A stretch of 64,000 nt of DNA from Monoraphidium neglectum (lineage: Eukaryota; Chlorophyta; Chlorophyceae; Sphaeropleales; Selenastraceae), in contig NW_014013624.1 in assembly GCF_000611645.1 (NCBI RefSeq), positions 1 through 64,000 of the forward strand. Reading direction: 5' to 3'. Below the pieces are notes generated by a model. It ran no database searches, had not been told where the DNA came from, and was given only the letters and a program-made list of their open reading frames with translations. A program made the translations under genes and the position numbers. Below are positions 58,001 to 64,000 of the stretch, one piece after another. Each line of letters opens with the position of its first letter. Position 1 is the first letter of the stretch.

Positions 58001-58381
58001 AGAATAGCTGTGCCGCCCCCCCCCCCCGCCCACACCTGCACAGTGGTTGGCCAGGAACAGCGGCGTTACGCTGTAGGGGTAGCCGCCGCAGGCGCCAGCG
58101 GACCACAGGTGTAGTGTGTCCCCGATGGCACTATCCCCCGGGTCCCGCAGGACTGTCACTTGCACGTCACCCCGGTCAATGGCGGCCGCCAGCTCGGGGA
58201 ACTTGATGCGCAGGAGGTGCAGGGTAGTGGCCGTGCAGTACATGTGGCGTGCGTTCTGGCTGATGCCCACGGTATGATCCTTGTGAGCATGAGTCAAAAA
58301 CTGCGCCTTGGATGCCGTTTCCGTTGTCCAGGTGTCCACACTGAATGGCAGCACGGCCGGCATCGAGCGCGTGTCGCTCAT
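55064..58381 (-). CDS. SNM1/DCLRE1-family metallo-beta-lactamase DNA nuclease
   Basis: 5' exonuclease family of interstrand cross-link repair and end processing (SNM1A/B, Artemis). Exons 58381-58036, 57827-57676, 57456-57271, 56977-56567 and 56392-55064; 807 aa, phases agree. MBL motif 1-2 is PFSVDTWTTETASKAQFLTH with the metal-binding HxHxDH in THAHKDHTVG; motif 3 is LANHCAGAVM; motif 4 is GSILHTGDCR, where Cys replaces the usual Phe/Met. The beta-CASP part has PTHRILLSCGQLGYEHDYRE and HSSLSELRALVKVLQPERLI (motif C). The LDxTYC element normally after GLLCLD is not seen at the 57676/57456 junction, so a short exon or different junction there is possible. The final 440 residues are Gln/Ala/His/Ser-rich and disordered. 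Confidence 0.87.
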
Positions 58382-59224
58382 TGCTCTTGGCGCCCGCGCG
58401 ATGGCGGCAGAGTTCAGGCTGCCATGGCTGTGCTGCTGTGTGTTGTTGTCATCAACATATAGACAAAGCCCAAAGTGTGTGGTCCCAGCACGGACACGGT
58501 GCACTGGCAAAGGCCGCCAGGAGCTTGTCAGCGATGGTGGGGCCGCAGGTTCGCGCCCTTGTTGCGTTGTGGAGGACGTCCTCGGCAGCAACGACTGCCA
58601 CTAGATATCAAAATCGTTGTGATGGTCACTGGCAACTGCAATGCAATTCGGCTGGAGCACGAGTTCAAGATGCACGACAGCTGGGCGACCGCAGTGATCT
58701 AGCGGGGTGTACAGATGCACGCGTTCTTCATCGTACGTGAGATCGTTCTCAAAATGCAGTATGTGTGGCTTTGCATTGTAGCGTCTTAGCCTACGGTATC
58801 TCCAAGGCGCCGCTGCATGGAGCGTGCAGTTTAGCTGTGCAGTGACGACGCTGTGGTGACACTGATCTCATGTGCGAGTGTAATGGAAACGCATGCGACT
58901 TCGGTGAATCCATCTTATGCTCTACCGCTAGGTACCAGCTGCTGGAATGGCCGAGACGAAGCACCGTTGATTGTTTATATCAGGTCTGCATCACTGCTTA
59001 GTTTGCGATTTTACCTGAAAGATCGGTCACGTGGGTATGCCTTGCTTGATCCGCTCCTGTTTCGAGCAGCTCGGGTCTGGCAGCAGCGCATCCCTTCAGC
59101 TGCACCGATCGATGCCACAGTACCTTTAGGCGCAGAGGGCACTTCAGCAAGCCGTCGGTACTGCTGGTATTTACTTTAAACCACGGTGGCTAGCTCGCAG
59201 ACGTAGACATGCCTCGACGATGAC
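58382..59224. promoter_or_regulatory. Divergent intergenic region (SNM1-like - / zinc-finger gene +)
   Basis: Likely holds both promoters. The right half (58700-59190) is clearly AT-richer. No distinct elements. Confidence 0.45.
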
Positions 59225-62200
59225 ATGCCTGTACACGGCGCTGCATGCCGCCCAGGACCGGCGCAGGCGTACATCAGCAAGCCCTCTGGGAACCGCAGCG
59301 CTCGTGGCTCGATGCAGCAAGATGCCCAAGAGGAGCGGGGCAATGAAGAGGAAGGGGCTGCCTCACCTGACACTGTATGCGACGGTGCGCATTCTGCCAA
59401 GCCATGCGGAGGGCAACAATGCCCCTGATTTAGTTCTGCCTTGATCCTGCCCTACCGTTTTTGGGCGAGTGCCAGCCTGCCACACATCAGCGCCCGTTCA
59501 GTTTGGTTTGCCATGGTGCAGGCGCCTTCCACTGAACTGACCACTGCAGCCCAGATTGCGCGCAATTTCTCACCCCATTTGACGGGCCAGTGTGCGGCAG
59601 CACGTTTGGCGAAAACATCATGCTGCTCTGCGAAAACGACAAGAGCGCCCTCAGGTGAGAGGAGGCAACTGTCTTGCATGGCAGCGCAGCCACATGGCAA
59701 TAGCCTTGACAGGGCATTACAGCGGTGCCTGCTGCCCAACAAGCATGGCACTCATGAACCCCCACTGGCTTGTTTCGCTGGCCAGGTGTCCGTTTGGGCG
59801 ACATTTCTACTGCTACCTCAGGTGTGTTGTGGACGTTGTGTTACCCAAGAGCCGCGGCAGCAGCTAGACGGGCAGCAGTGCACCAGCAGCGCCAGCGCCA
59901 CTGGGGTGTTGCAGGCCTTGCACCTGCTGTGCGCCCCGCCCCAACCCACAGGGCACCCAGGCTTCGCTGCCCAACCACCTGTACCGTGCCGCAGCGACGA
60001 GCTGAGGCAGCGCGACACGAAGGGTGACTTCCCCTTCTACTGCACCTCATGCTCAGAGGCGGGCTTCCACGTCCCAGGTGGGCCTGCACCTGGCGTGTGG
60101 GTGCACACGCAACTACGAGCGCGTGATTCACCACCGGGTTGCAACAGCTGCAGCCAGGGCGGTGTGGATGCGGATGCTCAGCGCAAGTGTACGTGCGCTC
60201 ACTTATTTAAGTAGCATGCCGCGTGCGATGCGCCCCACGTGGCTGGTACGGCCCCGTCCCAACCCCCAGAGGCCCCGGTCGGAGCGGGCCGCTCGCGGAA
60301 GCGGCGGCACGCGCGGCGCGGGAGTGGCAGTGGAGATGACGAGGATGACGAGGACTACCAGGGACAGGAGGGGGGGGAGGAGGAGGGCGAGCAGGGACTA
60401 AACGCGGAACAGCAGCATGAGGATGAGGAGGGCGAGGACGAGCCCGATGCTGGGGAGGTCATGGAGGACGTGGCGCCGGTCGCGCGGCAGCCGCAAAGCG
60501 ACCGGGCGGAGTCAAAGCCGTCGCACCACCGCGTGGCCGCCCCACCCCACAGCTCGGCAGCTGCCCCAGCAGCATCAGGGCGCGGCGGGGCCAGGTCCGC
60601 GGCGCGCGGCAGGGGCCGGGGTCGGGGAGCTGGCCGCAGCGTCGGCGGCGAGGCCGTGGTGCGCGGGGACCGCCTCGACCGTTGGGCGGCGCGGCGGGCA
60701 GCTGAGGAGCGCAAGTTGCGGCGCGGGACAGAGGCGGCACGGGCGGGCCACACGGGGCCTGCCCTCGGCACGGCGGTGGCTGATGAGATCGTCACGCCGC
60801 TCCGCCCCAACGGCGCCAGCGGCGGCGGCGGCAGCGGCGGCGCGCCAGCTGCAGCGCGGCGCGACAACCTGGCCGCCACGCGGGGCCGCCCGCTGTCTGC
60901 TGGCAGTGTCAAGCTGTGGGAGGGCACCCTGGAGCTGGTGTCTGCCAGGGACGTGGTGGAGGGCGTCAAGCTGCGCAAGGTGCGGGGGCATGTGCATGGG
61001 TGCTGCTGCGCACGCTCGTGTGTCAGTGCACCGGCTGATCAACCTCCCGACGGAGGGCGCACAGGCATGAATGTGCATGGCTTGGGGTCAACAGAGACCC
61101 CTGTGGTTTTTGGGCATCTGGTCGCGCAACGTACTCTGTTCAGGGCGGTGCGGCTGGCGGCTGCGTTGGCGCCTGTGTGGCGGGGTTGTCACAGCACTGC
61201 CGGGCAACCGTGTCGAAACCCCCTCTTGTCGTACTCCGACATCATGTTGTACCTGTGCCCACCCCCCCACCAGCCCATTGTGGTGTCCAAGGCGCGGATC
61301 GACGTGGGCCCGGATTGCAACCGCCGCGCCCTCGCGCCCTTTGAGGCCGCCCTACGCCGCCACGCCGCCATCGAACCGAGCGGCGCAGCTGGCGCTGCGG
61401 GCGTCACGCGCGGCGCTGCTCAGGGGGGCAGGCGGCTGACTGCGTACGTCGGCAAAGCCGTGGCCGTGGGTGAGGCTTTTGCGCGCGAGCTGGGGCGCAC
61501 CGAGGACTTTGACGTCACAGCCTTCAAGGTCACCTTCCCTGCAGCTTCCTCGGTCAAGGAAGGGCTGATGTGAGCGGGACGCGCAATGGAAGGGCCGATG
61601 ACAGGCCGGCTCCACCGTGCTGCGCGGGTTGTCTTCCTGGCGTAGCATCAAACGGCTGCTGTGACTGCGGTGGCTGCCCTGCAGCAGGCTTCACCTCTAC
61701 GCGACGACCCACCTGCTGCCAACCACCTGCCTGGTGTCACCTCCCCCACCCCCTTGCCCACACCAGGGCGTTTGGCTGCGGCGCCTCCACCCACTGGGTA
61801 GTGCTGCCCCTGGAGGGCGTCCCCCACCCCCTGCTATTTACAGTGCGGCAGCACGACCTGGGCCTCATGTGCATGCACCCCAAGGATGCGGCCACCGCGG
61901 CCAGGGTGTTCCGCCAGCTGTCTCGATACGGCGACGCCGCGCCCTGGGCCCCTGCTTTGCCGACAAATGCAGCTGATGACGGGTACCAGGCGCAAACAGC
62001 TGGAGCGCAGCAGCGCCTGCAGCAGGCGCAGCAGCATGCGCAGCAACTGGCACAGCAGGGACCGGGTGGCATGGTGCAGGAGGGGTCGCGGCAGATGGCC
62101 TGGGATGAGTCGAACGCGCATGACGCAGCTCGCCGCGCGGCTACGCACCCCGTGAGCTGGGCGTGGGAGCCGGCCTCGCCCGCCAGCCCTGGGCCTGCGA

Positions 62201-62984
62201 CAAGTGACCGCACCGGCGCAGGGCGCGAGGGCCGCGGCGATTCTTTGATGACCGCACAGGAGGAGGCGGGGTCGGAGGAGGCGGCTTCAGATGCAGCGGG
62301 AGCAGAGGAGGCGGGGGCTGGCGGCTATGTCGGCGGCAGCAGCACAGACAGCGACAGCACGGGCTCGACGGAGCGGCTGGAGGGGTTGGCACGGGGCCGC
62401 CGCCGCGGCGGCCCTCACGAGGTGGTGGAGCTCGTGGAGAGCGAGGACGGCGCGCAGGGGGGGCAGTGGCAGCACGGCAGCGGCGGCGTTTTGCGACAGC
62501 AGCGGGGGCAGGGCGCTTTGCCCGATGAGGCAGGAGGGACAGCAGAGGACGGAGATGAGGCAGAAGGGGTGGCACCAACGCAGGCGCTGGATGGGGACGC
62601 AATGGAGTTGGATGAGGAGGGCTGGGGGGAGCAGCAAGAGCAGCAAGAGCAGCACGAGCAGCAAGAGCAGCGGCAGCAGCCGAGCGTCTCCAGCGACATT
62701 GAGGCTGAGGACGCGGCACCGTCGGGCAGCCCGGCGTGTGCCGCCCCCCAGCTGGACTCGCTGATGGCCCTCTTCAACACACGGTCAGCAGGGGAGCAGG
62801 AGCCTGGGCGGCACGGTGGCCAGGCCGACAGCCTGCACAAAGGCGCAGAGGGTTCAGCGCGGGCACACGAGCACGCACGCCCTGCGGCCCTGGGCGTGCA
62901 GTCGCCCGACGGCACTCTGCTGGCGTCGCACGCCGCGCGCACGCCTGGCATGGGCAGGCATGGCCGTACGGCGGCCAACATCGT

Positions 62985-63028
<44 letters not shown>

Positions 63029-63899
63029 CGAACGCGTCTCGGGCCACAGGGCTGGCCCCACTGTCTATCGAGCGGGGGCCCGGGGAGTCGCCTGGCTACC
63101 AGCGTGCGGTGGAGTCCAGCGGCGTGCAGCAGCTGCTTGACTCTGGCGTCGCTGCAGGGCCGGGGGGCCTGGCGCTGTCGCGGCTGATGCCGGGAGTAGA
63201 GACCCTGTGGCAAAGCGGTGGGGGCGGGTGGCGGCCCTTCAGGGTGCTGCTGCTGGGCTTTGGCGGCGGCAGCGACGCCCACGACGACGCACTGACAGAC
63301 GGCCTGGAGGAGTGAGCAGCCCACCCCTTGAGGAGGGGGGGTGGTGCGTGTCTTCTGGCGGGGTTCAGAAGCATTTCGCTACAACACATTTTCTGTTGAA
63401 GCTGCCTTGCTTGACCCACGCAGGCCAGGCCGAGGCAGCCTCCCCCTTACGCAGCCTCCCCTGCCAATCCCCTGCTGACCCCCCACCATCAGGTGCCGCC
63501 GCCTGGGCGCCCACGTGTTCTGCAGCCTGCCCGACCTGCGGGCCGCAGTTCGCCTGCAGCGCGCCACGCATGGCCCCGGCACCCCGACCGTGCTGGTGCT
63601 GCCGCGCCGCCTGGGACCGGCCGGCATCCGGCATGCGCTGGAGGCTGCAGCCGCCCCGCTTGGCAGGGGTGGCGGCGAAGCTGATGGCCCCGACCAGCAG
63701 GCGGCCGCGCCGCTGCCCCCCTGGTGGCAGGTCCTGGCTACCCTGGCGCAGCCAGCCCTGGTCTTCTACGAGGCGCCCGGGGAGGGGGAAGGCCTGATGA
63801 CGCTGGCACGGCTGTGGCGTGGAGACGGGCGGCCACCGCCGTCAGAGGACCGGCCCTCCTGGGCAGCGGCGCTGGCGCGTTGCCAGCTGCACGCCTGCG
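59225..63899 (+). CDS. Large zinc-finger/acidic/polyQ protein, unrecognised (3' end outside window)
   Basis: Exons inferred as 59225-59384, 59555-59654, 59713-60077, 60270-60979, 61274-61569, 61767-63313 and 63493-63899, with all phases compatible; the gene continues past the window. The N-terminal 90 residues hold a PHD-like Cys array: DTVCDDCAQFLTPFDGPVCG, STFGENIMLLCENDKSALRA and LQRCLLPNKHG; a later pair is FPFYCTSCSEAG. Next are a Lys/Arg patch, an acidic run (GDDEDDEDYQGQEGGEEEGE) and an RGRGRGRG stretch. A putative folded segment starts VKLWEGTLELVSARDVVEGV and continues KARIDVGPDCNRRALAPFEA, FDVTAFKVTFPAASSVKEGL and HWVVLPLEGVPHPLLFTVRQ; LWEGTLEL recalls SPOC domains but I am not sure. 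A polyQ tract (62986-63027) precedes GAHVFCSLPDLRAAVRLQRA. Chromatin or transcription factor is a guess. Confidence 0.62.
62986..63027. repeat. (CAG)n repeat encoding polyQ
   Basis: About fourteen pure CAG codons in frame in the zinc-finger gene, after the segment TAANIV. Confidence 0.92.
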
Positions 63900-64000
63900 G
63901 TGAGCCGGCGCTTACACACAGCACGCACCCTGCTGCGTGCAGCTCGGCGCCGCGATCGACTCTGTTGTTGGTGCTGGGGCTTACTCCTTTTTCTGTCAGG

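Noticed and set aside
1..64000. tRNA, rRNA, CRISPR array or intact transposon
   Set aside because: No cloverleaf with a GGTTCRA loop in proper context, no rRNA core motifs, no regularly spaced repeats with unique spacers, and no transposase or reverse-transcriptase motif were seen.

Overview
This window looks like nuclear DNA of a green alga. It is GC-rich, and its genes are cut into many short exons by GT-AG introns whose donors are mostly GTGAGN, GTGCGN or GTGGGN. TGTAA motifs of the chlorophyte poly(A) type lie shortly after several stop codons. CAG/CTG and GGC repeats sit inside coding sequence. The gene set mixes plastid-targeted proteins (GrpE, ribosomal protein L18, fructosamine-3-kinase, pyruvate phosphate dikinase) with plant-type eukaryotic genes. 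A trebouxiophyte or related chlorophyte is the best guess from style alone. I see no tRNA, rRNA, CRISPR array or clear mobile element. There is one assembly gap (48619-48797).

Layout, left to right: the 3' end of pyruvate phosphate dikinase (+); a plastid/mitochondrial GrpE co-chaperone (+); a small predicted thylakoid-lumen protein (-); ubiquitin-conjugating enzyme UBC13 (+); an ataxin-2 orthologue with Lsm, LsmAD and PAM2 elements (+); an unrecognised 730-aa protein (-); cobalamin-independent methionine synthase in 17 exons (-); an RHBDL4-type rhomboid whose catalytic Ser and His are both replaced (-); a Tim17/22/23-family protein (+); a PfkB-family sugar kinase (+); plastid ribosomal protein L18 (-); the ALG10 glucosyltransferase (+); a secreted Cys-rich and disordered 596-aa protein (-); a Lys/Arg-rich 305-aa protein (-); a secreted GH16 beta-glucanase-like enzyme (-); a membrane-anchored A1 aspartic protease (-); a second, plastid-type degenerate rhomboid-like protein (-); fructosamine-3-kinase (+); an SNM1-family metallo-beta-lactamase nuclease (-); and a large zinc-finger/acidic/polyQ protein that runs off the right edge (+).

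The genes do not form an operon-like system; this is a normal gene-dense algal locus. For most multi-exon genes the exon junctions below were worked out base by base: splice phases agree across every junction and exon lengths sum to an intact frame. First exons and a few termini are weaker and are flagged. Shared themes are proteostasis (GrpE, UBC13, two rhomboid-like proteins, aspartic protease, TIM component), glycan chemistry (ALG10, GH16, PfkB kinase, FN3K) and core metabolism (PPDK, MetE). The most interesting observations are two independent catalytically degenerate rhomboids, an overlapping double PAM2 motif in ataxin-2, and several unrecognised proteins with well-supported gene models.
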